From: Gimesia sp.
GTDB taxonomy: Bacteria; Planctomycetota; Planctomycetia; Planctomycetales; Planctomycetaceae
NCBI GenBank assembly: GCA_002706765.1
Contig: PAJV01000004.1
Location: 91,317 to 155,316, forward strand
Direction: 5' to 3'
DNA: 64,000 nucleotides
In this document: positions 38,701-48,757 of the stretch, one piece after another
Position numbering within the stretch: the stretch's first letter is position 1
How the letters are laid out: the number at the start of each line of letters is the position of its first letter
The notes under the pieces: model-generated
What the model was told of the DNA's origin: nothing
Seen by the model: only the letters and a program-made list of their open reading frames with translations
Databases searched by the model: none
Position numbers and translations under genes: made by a program

Positions 38701-38872
38701 GTCCCGATTCTTCAGCATCCTGGGAATGACAGTCGTAACAGTACTGCTTTAAAAGAGGACGAATCTGTTTTTCGAAATCTATGCCGACTTTGTTGTCCGC
38801 TGCGAATCCGGAATGCACCATGGCTGTGGTGATCAATACAGTGGCTGTCACATGTCTTAACAAATCCCGCAT
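35780..38872 (-). CDS. Planctomycete cytochrome c (PSD1)/DUF1549/DUF1553 protein
   Basis: A very large exported protein of 1,030 residues. From the ATG at 38872 it has a signal peptide ([20 protein letters not shown]), then a PSD1 haem domain with the c-type motif CYDCH. DUF1549 follows ([36 protein letters not shown]), then a carbohydrate-binding-like region and DUF1553 ([40 protein letters not shown]). The upstream ATG at 38944 would put 24 extra residues before the signal peptide. With the DUF1501 protein it is thought to work in the periplasm on polysaccharides; the role of the haem is unknown. Confidence 0.92.
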   Translation of the reverse strand: [1030 protein letters not shown]

Positions 38873-39191
38873 GGAAAAACCCGATATAGAAGGTAAGCCG
38901 CGTTTCTGTGATATTGGATCAACTCCGTTCCCACTCAGGAACATAAATCAGAATGCGGGTTCGCTGGAGAAGCAGGCAGGTCGCTTGTTCATTGAGTCTG
39001 ATGCAGAACATCGCTGCAATATCTTCAAAATGAGAAACGATTTAGTTCATCCTAAAGATTTAACTCAGAACCCGGTAAGAGGCTCTCATTCAGGTTACCA
39101 GCAGAAATGGCAGATTGCAAGTTTTTGTTGGATGTACAGTTCTGATTTCCCCTGTTGAACTCCTCATTTTCTGAAGAATTTGCCCTCAGAT
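38873..39191. other. Upstream region of the PSD1 gene
   Basis: About 320 bases between two minus-strand genes. It includes the optional upstream start of the PSD1 gene at 38944. I see no terminator hairpin and no RNA feature here. Confidence 0.35.
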
Positions 39192-40046
39192 TCACTCGCC
39201 TTCAATTCTCAGAGAGGTCAGTTTGACGCGTTGCCGATTAGTGAGAAAGCACAGAAAACATTCTTTTCCCGACTGCAGTGCGGGTTGGGCACAGGTGAGC
39301 ACCCGCCGCCTGCCAATACTGACCACAAAGCGGTTCCCGGTCCCCACCAGCCTTACAGGCACGGCTTCCGGTTTGGTTCGACTCAGATCTAACTTGACCT
39401 GTTTCAGTTCCAGTCTGGTATTCCCGACAGATTCCGAAATACTGACGGCATCATTTCGAAAATGAATGACACTGGAAACCAGAATCTGATCGACATGATC
39501 TTCTTTCCTGGTCAGTAACTGCAGTTCAAATTCCGGAAAATCCTTATCAACTGCCACACGAAAACTGACACTGATTTTCTGGTACGGCCTGTTGAATGTT
39601 GCCACTGAAACCTGATCCGCAGCAGATTCCATTCCTTCTTCGGTGAACAGCCAGCCCTGACTTTTCCAGAACAGTTTGTAAAAAGGGTTCTGCCAGCTGG
39701 TTGATTCCAGTTCACCTTCGTTGATGGTATTCAGGTCAGGTAAGAGAGGTTTTCGATTGGTGGCCTGAGTCAGAACAAGATCCACTGTTGAGTCAGAGGA
39801 AACAGAACCTGGCTGGATATTAGCCACCTCTGCTTTGTGCGCACTCCCGGAAGGCACGACAGCCACGGCAGGCGCTGGATTGAAGTTTCCTGATGGATAA
39901 ACAGGCTGATTTGTCTCACGGATCTGAATCCAGTAAATCAAAAAAGCCGACACCAGCGTAAGGCAGACAAACAGCATCACACTGGAGTGGACACGTATTC
40001 GTTTTGGTTCTGTTTGGGGATCTGTTTCTGATTCCTCAGGCATCAT
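39192..40046 (-). CDS. Membrane-anchored protein of unknown function
   Basis: A 284-residue protein with a charged N-terminal tail, one transmembrane helix at about 22-42 (SSVMLFVCLTLVSAFLIYWI) and a soluble extracytoplasmic part. The C-terminal region (KISVSFRVAVDKDFPEFELQLL, then TGNRFVVSIGRRRVLTC) has the alternation of a beta-sandwich, perhaps similar to a carbohydrate-binding or DUF1080-like lectin fold. That is a guess from pattern only. It starts five bases after the methyltransferase stop, so it should be co-translated with that gene and the peptidase homologue upstream. Confidence 0.6.
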   Translation of the reverse strand: MMPEESETDPQTEPKRIRVHSSVMLFVCLTLVSAFLIYWIQIRETNQPVYPSGNFNPAPAVAVVPSGSAHKAEVANIQPGSVSSDSTVDLVLTQATNRKPLLPDLNTINEGELESTSWQNPFYKLFWKSQGWLFTEEGMESAADQVSVATFNRPYQKISVSFRVAVDKDFPEFELQLLTRKEDHVDQILVSSVIHFRNDAVSISESVGNTRLELKQVKLDLSRTKPEAVPVRLVGTGNRFVVSIGRRRVLTCAQPALQSGKECFLCFLTNRQRVKLTSLRIEGE

Positions 40047-40051
40047 TAAGT

Positions 40052-41305
40052 CTATCCATCAATCCCTGTCATGATATGTCCCGAAGTCTGGCATTGTTTT
40101 TGAAATTGTTCTCCCAATGCCTGCTCCAGATAAAATGTGTTAATTCCATATTGCTCTTTTAATGACCGAAACTGTTTGACCAGTTCGCGCCACTCCCGCA
40201 CTGGCAGTCGGGACTGTCGTTTGACCGCTCGGATCAGCAGATTTTTGGGTGTATGCTCCGTCTCAATGAATTCGATTACCTGAGTACGATAACCACTGAT
40301 TTCCAGTACCAGAGCCCGTAAGGCATCTGTCACCAGGGAGGCTGTTCTCTCTTTCAGAATTCCATGTTTCAATAAACCGGCCTGGGGCCCGCTGCTGATC
40401 TGCTGAAATAGTTCATGCTGGCAACAGGGCACGGCCATGATCACATCCGTATCAGCAGACATCGCCGCTGCAATCGCGGCATCAGTCGCCGTATCACAGG
40501 CATGCAGGGAAATGGAGAGATCACATTTTTGGGAACCTGATTGAAAGCGGGAGATATCTCCCGTATTGAATGTCAGGCCATCACAGTGCAGATCAGCGGA
40601 AATCTGCTGGCAGTGCGATACAACAGACTGCTTCAGATCGAGCCCCGTTATGTTCACTCTGCGTTTCAGGACTTCGGTGAATAAATAATGTGTGGCAAAA
40701 GTGAGATAGCTTTTACCACAACCAAAATCAACGATATTGAGTTCTCCACTCCCCGACAGGGAGGGCACAATATCATTGATGAATTCCAGGTAGCGGTTAA
40801 TCTGTCGAAACTTGCGGTATTGTGCTGACTTCACCTTGCCCGTGTCAGTCATCACACCAATCGCCTCCAGAAAAGTGCAGGGCACCCCTTCAGGAATCAG
40901 ATACTGTTTCGTTCGGTTATGTGTTTCCGATTCCTGCTGGCGCGCTTTGGTCGGGGCATGTTTCTTCAAAGAAACAGTTCCCTGCTTTGATTTGCGAAAA
41001 TGATAGTCAGCGTGCTGCGTAAAAAGATATCCCTCTTGAAAATATTCTGACCAGAGTTCCCTGAGTCGCTGAAAACTCTCAGCCTGCAGCAGATTCTCAT
41101 GAACTTCCTGCCTGCCTCGCAGGAAAGCAAACTGAAAATGGGGTTTTCCTTTGATTTCCAAAGGTCTCATCGTAACTTTTTTCAAAGCTGAAACCTGCTT
41201 CTCCCTCGGCTTGCATAACAGCAACTGGATACATTCCCCGCTTTCAAGTGACCGCAGGACGACATCAGGCAAAGTGAGATCAGAATGTGATGGATCTGGA
41301 TTCAT
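40052..41305 (-). CDS. SAM-dependent methyltransferase (Methyltransf_32 type)
   Basis: A 417-residue protein with a roughly 150-residue N-terminal domain and a class I methyltransferase core. SAM-binding motif I is [15 protein letters not shown] near residue 195. [14 protein letters not shown] and [20 protein letters not shown] follow, and then [11 protein letters not shown]. The HACDTATD and PCCQH segments are typical of the Methyltransf_32 group, some members of which modify RNA or proteins. The substrate is unknown. The start overlaps the previous gene by 26 bases, which suggests translational coupling. Confidence 0.82.
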   Translation of the reverse strand: MNPDPSHSDLTLPDVVLRSLESGECIQLLLCKPREKQVSALKKVTMRPLEIKGKPHFQFAFLRGRQEVHENLLQAESFQRLRELWSEYFQEGYLFTQHADYHFRKSKQGTVSLKKHAPTKARQQESETHNRTKQYLIPEGVPCTFLEAIGVMTDTGKVKSAQYRKFRQINRYLEFINDIVPSLSGSGELNIVDFGCGKSYLTFATHYLFTEVLKRRVNITGLDLKQSVVSHCQQISADLHCDGLTFNTGDISRFQSGSQKCDLSISLHACDTATDAAIAAAMSADTDVIMAVPCCQHELFQQISSGPQAGLLKHGILKERTASLVTDALRALVLEISGYRTQVIEFIETEHTPKNLLIRAVKRQSRLPVREWRELVKQFRSLKEQYGINTFYLEQALGEQFQKQCQTSGHIMTGIDG

Positions 41306-42428
41306 TACTTGAAATCTGGTCCTCTGTATGACTTTGAAGTACCCGTTTTATATAGATCGACTGCGACAGTCCCGTCAGAACAGGGATTGCTACAATCTGA
41401 GTGGCTGTTACGAGCAGATAGCTCAGGTAACTTAGATGAAAGGGAAGGATTGTCAGATACTTACCGAACAATAACTGTAATGTAAGTATCGCTACGATAA
41501 AAGCTGATGCCGGCAATCGCAATAGTAAAGATCGATTTCCCCTGAATGACAGCTCAAAGCAGAACAGACAGAATGCCGCCAGAAACCCGACAGTCACCAC
41601 CTGCTGCCAGCCCAGATAAACGCCCACCAGAATCAGCAACCAGGAGGTTCGTGACCGGAACGGGCTGGCTGATTGTTGCTTGAATAAAACCGGCCAGCAG
41701 AACAGGACTCCTGTAATGATGCCATATAAAAGCCCCCAACCCAGTGTCTTGAGCGTTTCCATTTCAATGGCTGCCTGCAGCACACCGTAATAGTTAATTT
41801 CATTAAGTAGTCCTTTGCCAGTTGACAGTTCTGACGGAGTGGAAATAAAAGCCGGAACAGGATGTAAAGCAGGAATGACTGCTCCAGCCCCCAGGCCAAT
41901 CGCAAAACACCAGAGTAACAACCGGCGGGGGATTTCCTGACCATCATAATGAATGTAGGCTGATGCCAGCAGAACGATAAACAGATAACTGTAATAGACA
42001 TCTATGGCAATCAGGTCCCAGGTCCGACCTTCCAGGATCTGATAACTCCCCCAGAAACGGTTGGGAGTGCGGTAGGGAAGAAACTGCCCACCAGAATGGA
42101 CCAGCAGGATATATAAGAGAAGAAAGAAGATACCTGTCAGTGCTTCAACGATCGGGTACCGTACCGAGATCGGTGTCTGACAGGTGCGGCATTTGCCTCG
42201 TAACAGAAGCCAGCCCAGAATCGGCAGGTTATCTCGCGTCTGGATCGGTGTTTCACATACCGGACAGCGGGACTTGGGTTTAGAAATATTTAATCCCAGA
42301 GGCATTCGATAAATGACGACATTCAAAAAACTGCCAATCACAGACCCCATCACGAAAAACCAGAGGGCAGTAAACACCTCCAGTACCCACAAGTGCGAAC
42401 TTGAGGAAAACTCTAACATCAGTTGCAT
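41280..42428 (-). CDS. Prepilin-peptidase (A24) homologue lacking catalytic aspartates
   Basis: A 382-residue polytopic membrane protein with the N-terminal hallmark of type IV prepilin peptidases: [16 protein letters not shown] followed by a zinc-ribbon with Cys55, Cys58, Cys80 and Cys83. The peptidase part is degenerate. The Asp seven residues before the I/L-P pair is His160 ([11 protein letters not shown]), with Asp162 two residues later. The GxGD motif before the LGWQ helix reads SRTS. So methylation or binding may remain while cleavage is doubtful. It is the first gene of a three-gene minus-strand unit. Confidence 0.78.
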   Translation of the reverse strand: MQLMLEFSSSSHLWVLEVFTALWFFVMGSVIGSFLNVVIYRMPLGLNISKPKSRCPVCETPIQTRDNLPILGWLLLRGKCRTCQTPISVRYPIVEALTGIFFLLLYILLVHSGGQFLPYRTPNRFWGSYQILEGRTWDLIAIDVYYSYLFIVLLASAYIHYDGQEIPRRLLLWCFAIGLGAGAVIPALHPVPAFISTPSELSTGKGLLNEINYYGVLQAAIEMETLKTLGWGLLYGIITGVLFCWPVLFKQQSASPFRSRTSWLLILVGVYLGWQQVVTVGFLAAFCLFCFELSFRGNRSLLLRLPASAFIVAILTLQLLFGKYLTILPFHLSYLSYLLVTATQIVAIPVLTGLSQSIYIKRVLQSHTEDQISSNESRSITF

Positions 42429-43085
42429 GGCTCAGGGTCTATCTAGGGTTCCATTTGTTTCAAGAATCAGGCTCACCGTCAGCTGTACGTATCACACCAT
42501 CTTTTCATAAAATTCTCGAGTCCAAATCTGAATCGATTCGGATAGCTCTGACTTGACTTAAAAAGATTATAACTCCTAATTTTGCGGAATTCCCTTAGGT
42601 CAATCTGTGCGAAGTCATCGGAATCGGAGAACAGATATTTCAACTCAAGATATCATAATTCGGTCCGCATCAAAAATACATACACCAGTTTACGTAACTG
42701 GTACTCGAATCTTGACAAAGTCTGCTGAGATTCCGCTTTCTCCAAAACCCCGGTCAACAGATCGAATTACATCTACCGATAATCCATGTATCTCAAGAAA
42801 TGAATATACACGAACCTCGACTCCTTCGGATACGAATTATCTCTCTCAAAAGAATCTGATTTTCGAAATCCGTAAGAGTACACCGACCACATTTTCTGAT
42901 TTAATTACCGACCTCAGGCTTGAACGACAGTTGGAAGTCACTGCTTTCAGTTTCGCTGTTTAGAGACGTTATTCCCTGACATCAATCCGAGATATTACCC
43001 GAAAGTATGGATGAAATTTCCCAGGCTCACGGAAATTTCCTGCCCTGATTAGAATACAAATTGTAGATTTGGAAAGCACACAGCA
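42429..43085. other. Intergenic region with an inverted repeat
   Basis: About 660 AT-rich bases. An open frame of 118 codons (42607-42963) has no ribosome site and an unnatural Ser/Thr/Arg-rich composition, so I do not call it a gene. ACCAGTT and AACTGGT (42684-42702) flank TACGT as a perfect 7-base inverted repeat that may be an operator. It should contain promoters for both flanking genes. Confidence 0.4.
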
Positions 43086-44600
43086 ATGAATTCAAGGATG
43101 CCCCCCCACCTTTGGATTAAATGTTCGACTTTAATTGTATTCACCACATTATCTCAGATTGCCTGTGATCTTCAGGGAGCCTCTGGACCCCAGTTACTGG
43201 TCCCCGATCTCAAGGCAGATTCCAAGGGAGTCAGACAGGTCACCACAACGCCTGAAGACATGGAAACCCCGCTGGTTGCCCGCAAACCGGATTTCAGTAT
43301 TGAAGCCAGAAAACCGGAACTTCTGGCTGATGAAACAACGAAAAACAAATCAGGCTCCGTACCGGAACCCAAGCCATTTCCTGGTATTGCCAGCAAGTCC
43401 TCACCTGAGATGAAAAAACCAGAGGGCCCCAAAGCGCCTCCCGTCCCGGAAATTGTAGATCCGCTGGACAAACTTGTAGACGAGGCGATCGAAGTCTCTC
43501 ACCGCCGGATGCTTTCAACGAACATACATACTCCGTGGCAGATTGCACACGGAATTCTCGCGCTACGCTGGGAATACTCGCTGTACCAGAATAACAAACG
43601 CATTCGCGCCATCGACTGGGTATCGACTGGCCCCAGTTTCCGTGGACGCCCCTGGTTTATTACCACCCCCCATGGTGGTAAAGGACACCCTTTTACAGAG
43701 CCATACGCGTTTGAAGGTCACCCGAATCAGTTTCTGGCATTCTACGCGATGGCCGGTATTCCACTCGACCATGAATTTAAAACGGGCGAAAAAACAATCA
43801 CAATCGCTGATATGATCCGTAATGCCAAGGCAGAAGTGAATACCAACGAAGAAATCACCTGGACCCTGTGGGCGTTCTCCCGCTACCTCCCCTGGGATGC
43901 AGAATGGGTGAGCGACCGACAGGAAGAGTGGAGTATGGAGAGACTGGTACGGGAGCAGATGCAGTCTGAACCAACCAAATCAGCCTGCGGTGGAACTCAC
44001 GGCCTGTTCGCGACAGCCAGTGCCGTTAACTGCTACCTCAAAGATCAGAAACAACTGCGGGGAACCTGGCTGGAAGCCAGCATGCGGGTTCGTCAATATG
44101 CTGAGTATGCCCGTTCCATGCAGAATCGGGACGGTTCCTTCTCCTCAAAGTATTTTGAAGGCCCGGAGTATGCCAGTGATGTCAACAAGCGTGTCTCAAC
44201 CACTGGCCATACACTGGAATTCATCATGGAAGCTTTGCCCCAGAACCGACTGGATGAGCAATGGGTCCGCAGCGCCGTCTATCGTATCGCGACCGATCTG
44301 ATTGAATATAAAAGTCAGCCTCTGGAACCGGGTGGCATGTATCACGCGATTGACTCACTGGTCATTTATCGTGAACGAACCCGTCCTGAATATGCAAAGT
44401 ATTTAGAGGAACTGGCTAAGAGCAGAGACTTTGAACAACCGGAACCCTCGGACCAGATCATCGGCTACTCCAATCGATTCCTGCGGCAGCAAAACGCCGC
44501 TCAGAGCCATCAGCAGCCCCAGTACCGTCAGAACAATACTCCCGACGATGATCCTTCGCGTTCGGCACGTCGTCGTGGCATCTTTTCACGATACCGATAA
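43086..44600 (+). CDS. Exported alpha/alpha-toroid-like protein
   Basis: A 504-residue protein with a signal peptide (about 1-30), then a Lys/Pro-rich linker to about 130. A long helical domain follows, with PWQIAHGILALRWEY, SACGGTHGLFATASAVNCY, RQYAEYARSMQNRDGSFSSKYFEG and STTGHTLEFIMEALP. The repeated helix pairs and the NRDGSFS and GHTLEF motifs resemble prenyltransferase/terpene-cyclase-like alpha/alpha toroids seen in secreted planctomycete proteins. No catalytic residues can be named. The C-terminus is Gln/Arg-rich and disordered. It is convergent with the next gene, 21 bases away. Confidence 0.72.
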   Translation: MNSRMPPHLWIKCSTLIVFTTLSQIACDLQGASGPQLLVPDLKADSKGVRQVTTTPEDMETPLVARKPDFSIEARKPELLADETTKNKSGSVPEPKPFPGIASKSSPEMKKPEGPKAPPVPEIVDPLDKLVDEAIEVSHRRMLSTNIHTPWQIAHGILALRWEYSLYQNNKRIRAIDWVSTGPSFRGRPWFITTPHGGKGHPFTEPYAFEGHPNQFLAFYAMAGIPLDHEFKTGEKTITIADMIRNAKAEVNTNEEITWTLWAFSRYLPWDAEWVSDRQEEWSMERLVREQMQSEPTKSACGGTHGLFATASAVNCYLKDQKQLRGTWLEASMRVRQYAEYARSMQNRDGSFSSKYFEGPEYASDVNKRVSTTGHTLEFIMEALPQNRLDEQWVRSAVYRIATDLIEYKSQPLEPGGMYHAIDSLVIYRERTRPEYAKYLEELAKSRDFEQPEPSDQIIGYSNRFLRQQNAAQSHQQPQYRQNNTPDDDPSRSARRRGIFSRYR

Positions 44601-44621
44601 ACTCCCGGTAACTTGTTGAGT

Positions 44622-45059
44622 TTATTCAGATCGATCCGACGGGGCGTCTTCTGAAGTTTCTTTGATATTCCGGATCGAGGGAACCCAGGTCCGCTGCTCA
44701 TCAGTGGCCTCCCGGATCGAGTCCAGAGTGGGCGGCTGATTCGTACCATAATCGGTATGGCTCGCTTTTTTTCGGGGGCGTGGTTTGTATTCGTAGGGAT
44801 CTGCTTCCTGCTTCTTCCACCAGTGCCACAACTTGAGCTTCTCCTGCTGTGATTCCGGGGGCTTATCACGTAACAGCCAGAGCGTTAACAGTAAGACGGT
44901 AATGACGCCTATGGCGACCATCATGGGTCTGCCCGGCGGTTCTCCACTGGTGACAACGACGAAGATGCACGCAAATAATCCGCCGGTAAGTGTGAATACC
45001 GTTGCCAGCCAGGCCGCCGCCTGATCTCCTGAACCACGAGGGGATTGACCTGCAGTCAT
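44622..45059 (-). CDS. Two-helix membrane protein of unknown function
   Basis: A 145-residue protein with two hydrophobic segments, at about 14-36 (AAWLATVFTLTGGLFACIFVVV) and 45-63 (MMVAIGVITVLLLTLWLL), and a charged cytoplasmic tail. The tail holds KLKLWHWWKKQEADPYEYKPRPRKK. The ATG at 45059 has GGAGA about nine bases before it and puts the first helix near the N-terminus. The ATG at 45104 would add 15 residues with no clear ribosome site. It lies after rseP-dxr on the same strand, with a gap of about 140 bases. I do not know the family. Confidence 0.6.
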   Translation of the reverse strand: MTAGQSPRGSGDQAAAWLATVFTLTGGLFACIFVVVTSGEPPGRPMMVAIGVITVLLLTLWLLRDKPPESQQEKLKLWHWWKKQEADPYEYKPRPRKKASHTDYGTNQPPTLDSIREATDEQRTWVPSIRNIKETSEDAPSDRSE

Positions 45060-45199
45060 AAATCGGTTCTCCGATGTGCTCCCAAAATACGACAGGACCT
45101 TCAACTCCCGGCATCTCGTTCCTACCAGAAGTTACTCTCAGCTTAACACATCTAAACTTGTGATCCCAATGATTTTTTGAAGTCACTCAGGAAATGAAA

Positions 45200-47221
45200 T
45201 TAAGATAATGCCCGCAGAAAGATATCCAGGTACAGCACAAAAATCATCAGCCCCAGCACAAAGATCATTCCCACGTAGGTAGCAGCTGTAAGAACTTTTT
45301 CGTTGGGTCGCTTGCGGGTAATGCCTTCCCAGCAGAGGAACACCATGTGACCTCCGTCCAGGACAGGAATCGGCAGGAAGTTCAACACAGCCAGATTGAC
45401 ACTCAGGAACCCGAGGAACAGCAGCAGTTGTGCATAACCGTCATGGGCCACTTCATAAGCAACCTTGGCAATCGTCACTGGACCGCTCAATTCCATGGGG
45501 GAGACGCGACCGGTAATCAGACTTCGCAGAGTCAGGTAAATGTCTTTTGCTGAATTCGTTGTGTACTGCACTCCCATCCCCAGAGCCTGGCCCATACTGT
45601 CGGCCTGCTGAATTTCACGCAGTGACTGTAAGCGGATCCCCCGGACAGGCAGAGACCATTGCTCTTCCGGTTTCTGTTTGGGATTGACCCATGGCTGGAG
45701 TTTTTCTTCGATAATTTTACCATCTTGACTGAATGTCAGTTCGACAGGCCAGCCGGGACGAACCTGCATCTCCCAGAATGCATTCGCCCAGTTCTTGTTT
45801 TTATCATCGAATTCGTATGTAACTTCCGGAATCGGTGCCCAGTCTGCTTCGGTTTCATTTTCCGGATAGCGAATTTTGATTTTCTTGACCAGGGCGTTCG
45901 GTTTAATTCCCGCTTTAGCAGCAGGACTTCCCTCTTCGACTTTGAGTACCGTGGGAATCAGGTGAAACGCAATCCCCAGTGAACCCACCGCCAGCGGAGT
46001 ATTGGAAAAGACGGGATGTTCCAGCCAGGCGGGATTGTCGAGCGGAACGACATTCAGGTTGACCTCGGTTGGCTGGTCACCATCCTGTTCTCGATTGACG
46101 ACAATGGGAATCGTTTCACCGGCTCGACCCGAAAAATAATTAGGCAGCCGCAATGGATTCAAAGCCTTGCCCACATCCTGACCGTCAATATGGGTGATTT
46201 TATCACCCACTTTCAAACCTGCTCGATCAGCGGGGGAGCCTTGCTGAATCGACTCAATCGGACCAATTTCCATCCACAATCCTAAAGTCCGAAAGGGATT
46301 GTTCTTGACTTCGATTTCCACAATTTCGGTATCGGGAGTCCCGTTGCGAACGACTCCCGTTTTCAATGTCTCACTGCTTTTTGCTGCATAGGCTCGCTGC
46401 AGCTGCGCGTAATTCTCAATGGTTTCACCATCGATCGTTTTTATTGTATCACCCGGCAAAAAACGAGGCTCCGCATTCGCCGCCGCAGTGCCTTTACTGG
46501 TGATTCGCTCATTGGGATCCTGGAAAACGGGAATCTGCAGACTCTGTGCCGGCAGCAGTCCAATTTGTGGCCGGGTTCCGGTCTGATCCGGAGTGACCTT
46601 GACTTCGAATTTTTCGCCGTTCAGATGTGTCCCTTCCATCGTGATATCTCCATCACTGAAGGCAGCACTGCGAATGATGTCCATAAAGGAGGTCGTCTCG
46701 TTACCATTGATTTTGTGAATCACATCTCCGGGCTGGATGCCAGATTCCCAGGCGGGCATTCCCGGTACGGCAGTCCCGACAATACAGGGTGTCGATGCCA
46801 CTCCCAGGCGAAATGCAAATGCGAAGAATAACATGCCGGTGATGATATTCATGATCACACCCGCAGAAATAATTCCCATCCTCTGATAAACGGGTTTGGC
46901 CGAATAGGAGCGGGGATCGAGCGCTATTTCTTCACTGCTCAACTGGCTGGGGTCGACATCGTCCTGACCCAGCATTTTCACATAACCGCCGAAAGGGATG
47001 ATCGACAGCGCATACTCCGTTTCACCATATTTGAAACTGTAGATGATCGGGCCGAAGCCGATACTGAATCGCTCGACTTTAACATCACACCATTTGGCAA
47101 CAGCGAAGTGCCCCAACTCGTGGAAAAAAATCACCAGCCCCAGCCCCAGAGCGACCATGGCAATATTGGCAATTTTTCCTCCGATTGTTCCTAACAACAG
47201 ACTGGTCAGCACTACTTCCAC
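45200..47221 (-). CDS. rseP: Site-2 protease RseP with an expanded PDZ region
   Basis: An intramembrane zinc protease of 673 residues that should cut anti-sigma factors or signal peptides within the membrane. The active site is [13 protein letters not shown] in the first helix, with the C-terminal [12 protein letters not shown] giving the third ligand. Escherichia coli RseP has about 450 residues and two PDZ domains. Here I count four PDZ-like segments: near [44 protein letters not shown] and [15 protein letters not shown]. The start overlaps the dxr stop by 10 bases, so the two are coupled, as in many bacteria. Confidence 0.94.
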   Translation of the reverse strand: MEVVLTSLLLGTIGGKIANIAMVALGLGLVIFFHELGHFAVAKWCDVKVERFSIGFGPIIYSFKYGETEYALSIIPFGGYVKMLGQDDVDPSQLSSEEIALDPRSYSAKPVYQRMGIISAGVIMNIITGMLFFAFAFRLGVASTPCIVGTAVPGMPAWESGIQPGDVIHKINGNETTSFMDIIRSAAFSDGDITMEGTHLNGEKFEVKVTPDQTGTRPQIGLLPAQSLQIPVFQDPNERITSKGTAAANAEPRFLPGDTIKTIDGETIENYAQLQRAYAAKSSETLKTGVVRNGTPDTEIVEIEVKNNPFRTLGLWMEIGPIESIQQGSPADRAGLKVGDKITHIDGQDVGKALNPLRLPNYFSGRAGETIPIVVNREQDGDQPTEVNLNVVPLDNPAWLEHPVFSNTPLAVGSLGIAFHLIPTVLKVEEGSPAAKAGIKPNALVKKIKIRYPENETEADWAPIPEVTYEFDDKNKNWANAFWEMQVRPGWPVELTFSQDGKIIEEKLQPWVNPKQKPEEQWSLPVRGIRLQSLREIQQADSMGQALGMGVQYTTNSAKDIYLTLRSLITGRVSPMELSGPVTIAKVAYEVAHDGYAQLLLFLGFLSVNLAVLNFLPIPVLDGGHMVFLCWEGITRKRPNEKVLTAATYVGMIFVLGLMIFVLYLDIFLRALS

Positions 47222-48357
47222 TTTTTTATCTCCTTGCGAGCCCAGTCATCCAGCAGAAATAGATCTTCCAGACTTGGATTGGGATCGAATTGATGTGATT
47301 CTAATATTTGTTGACAGGAGGTCGCGATATCGCAAAAACGCAATTCACCCGACAAAAAACGCTCTACAGCAGCTTCGTTAGCTGCGTTTAATACCGCACC
47401 GCACGTCCCCCCGTGCTCTGCAACTTCATATCCCAGTCGCAACGCGGGGAACGCTTCCAGGTCAGGTGGTTCAAAGGTTAGCTCAAATGACCGACTCCAG
47501 TCCATGGGAGTATTCAGGCCTGCTTTCCTATCAGGATACGTAAGTGCGTACTGAATGGGAAGCCTCATATCGGGTGGCGAAAGCTGGGCGATCACCGAAC
47601 CATCCACGAATTCCACCATCGAATGTACGATGGACTGGGGATGCACGACGACAGAGATCTGATCGGAAGTCAGGTTGAATAACCATTTTGCTTCAATAAT
47701 CTCTAGCGCCTTGTTCATCATCGTGGCCGAATCGATGGTGATTTTAGGCCCCATCTCCCAGGTCGGGTGAGCTAAAGCTTTTTCTGGTGTCACGTCTTTC
47801 AGTTCAGACTGGGTGAATCCACGAAAAGGGCCGCCACTCGCGGTCAGAATGATCCGTTTGACTTCCTGAGGCTTGCCCGCCTGCAATGCCTGGAAGATTG
47901 CATTATGTTCACTGTCAACCGGAAGCAGGGTCGCCTGACTCCGTGCGGCCAGATCCATAATTAAAGGACCGGCAACCACTAATGTCTCTTTATTGGCGAT
48001 TCCAACTGTTTTTCCTGCTTCAACCGCCGCCCAGGCTACTTTGAGTCCTGCTGCGCCGACAATGCCACAAATCACAACATCTACATCTTCAGCAGAAGCC
48101 ACGCGCTCGATCTGATCGTTGCCGAACAGCACTTCAGTGCCTGCTGCAAAACGGCTGCTACAGACAGCTGGCTCGCACTGCGAATTGCTCAGAACTGCCC
48201 AGCGAGGGTGAAACTGCTGTGACTGCTCAGCCAGCTGTTCCCAGCTGTTATGTGCGGTAATTGCAGTTAACTGCATTTCCTCTGGGTGGGCGGCTATCAC
48301 ATCAAGAGTACTGGTACCAATCGAACCCGTAGACCCGAGAACGGCTATTCGCTTCAT
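47212..48357 (-). CDS. dxr: 1-deoxy-D-xylulose-5-phosphate reductoisomerase
   Basis: Dxr converts 1-deoxy-D-xylulose 5-phosphate to 2-C-methyl-D-erythritol 4-phosphate with NADPH, the first committed step of non-mevalonate isoprenoid synthesis. The protein has 381 residues from the ATG at 48357, which gives the normal start [20 protein letters not shown]; an ATG six codons upstream (48375) is possible. [51 protein letters not shown] and [12 protein letters not shown] are all present in order. It supplies isoprenoids also needed for the menaquinone side chain. Confidence 0.97.
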   Translation of the reverse strand: MKRIAVLGSTGSIGTSTLDVIAAHPEEMQLTAITAHNSWEQLAEQSQQFHPRWAVLSNSQCEPAVCSSRFAAGTEVLFGNDQIERVASAEDVDVVICGIVGAAGLKVAWAAVEAGKTVGIANKETLVVAGPLIMDLAARSQATLLPVDSEHNAIFQALQAGKPQEVKRIILTASGGPFRGFTQSELKDVTPEKALAHPTWEMGPKITIDSATMMNKALEIIEAKWLFNLTSDQISVVVHPQSIVHSMVEFVDGSVIAQLSPPDMRLPIQYALTYPDRKAGLNTPMDWSRSFELTFEPPDLEAFPALRLGYEVAEHGGTCGAVLNAANEAAVERFLSGELRFCDIATSCQQILESHQFDPNPSLEDLFLLDDWARKEIKKWK

Positions 48358-48757
48358 TCGACCCTGTTTTTTCATCCTCAGTCGTTATAATTGACTGTTG
48401 TATTGATTCTTGAGGAGAGCGGAAAATGACATTCCCTGGTACTGTTTTTTTGTCCTAACCACCAACGAATCCGCATTTTAGGCGTAATAATTAAACATGG
48501 CAAGGGGCATTCACTCTGCAAAAGGTCCTTTTCAGTTGCGTTTCAGGTCAGAACCCGCATTTCTCGGAAAACGTTTGATTGACCCCTCTGCTGAAACGAC
48601 ATACATTAGCCTTAAAGAATAAGATGCATTCTGTGTTAAGATCCCTTCTTCGTTGAGAGGTTCTTTCATTGAGGACTTAACCAACTGACCTTATGTTCCG
48701 ATTACTTCAATGACCGGAATTCAGCAATATACACGCTTGGAAAAAAGATAAAGCTCC
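48358..48757. other. Divergent region between dxr and ftsH
   Basis: About 400 bases without a gene. It contains the ftsH promoter candidate listed separately. A TTTTTTT run near 48446 is not preceded by a stable hairpin. I see no further element. Confidence 0.4.
48579..48607 (+). promoter_or_regulatory. Candidate promoter of ftsH
   Basis: TTGACC (48579-48584) and TACATT (48602-48607) are 17 bases apart, 5/6 and 4/6 matches to the vegetative consensus. Transcription from here would give a leader of about 140 bases before the ftsH start. Confidence 0.45.

Noticed and set aside
42607-42963. 118-codon open frame in the gap before 43086
   Set aside because: No ribosome site, Ser/Thr/Arg/Ile-rich composition without any fold pattern, and no overlap with a known family.
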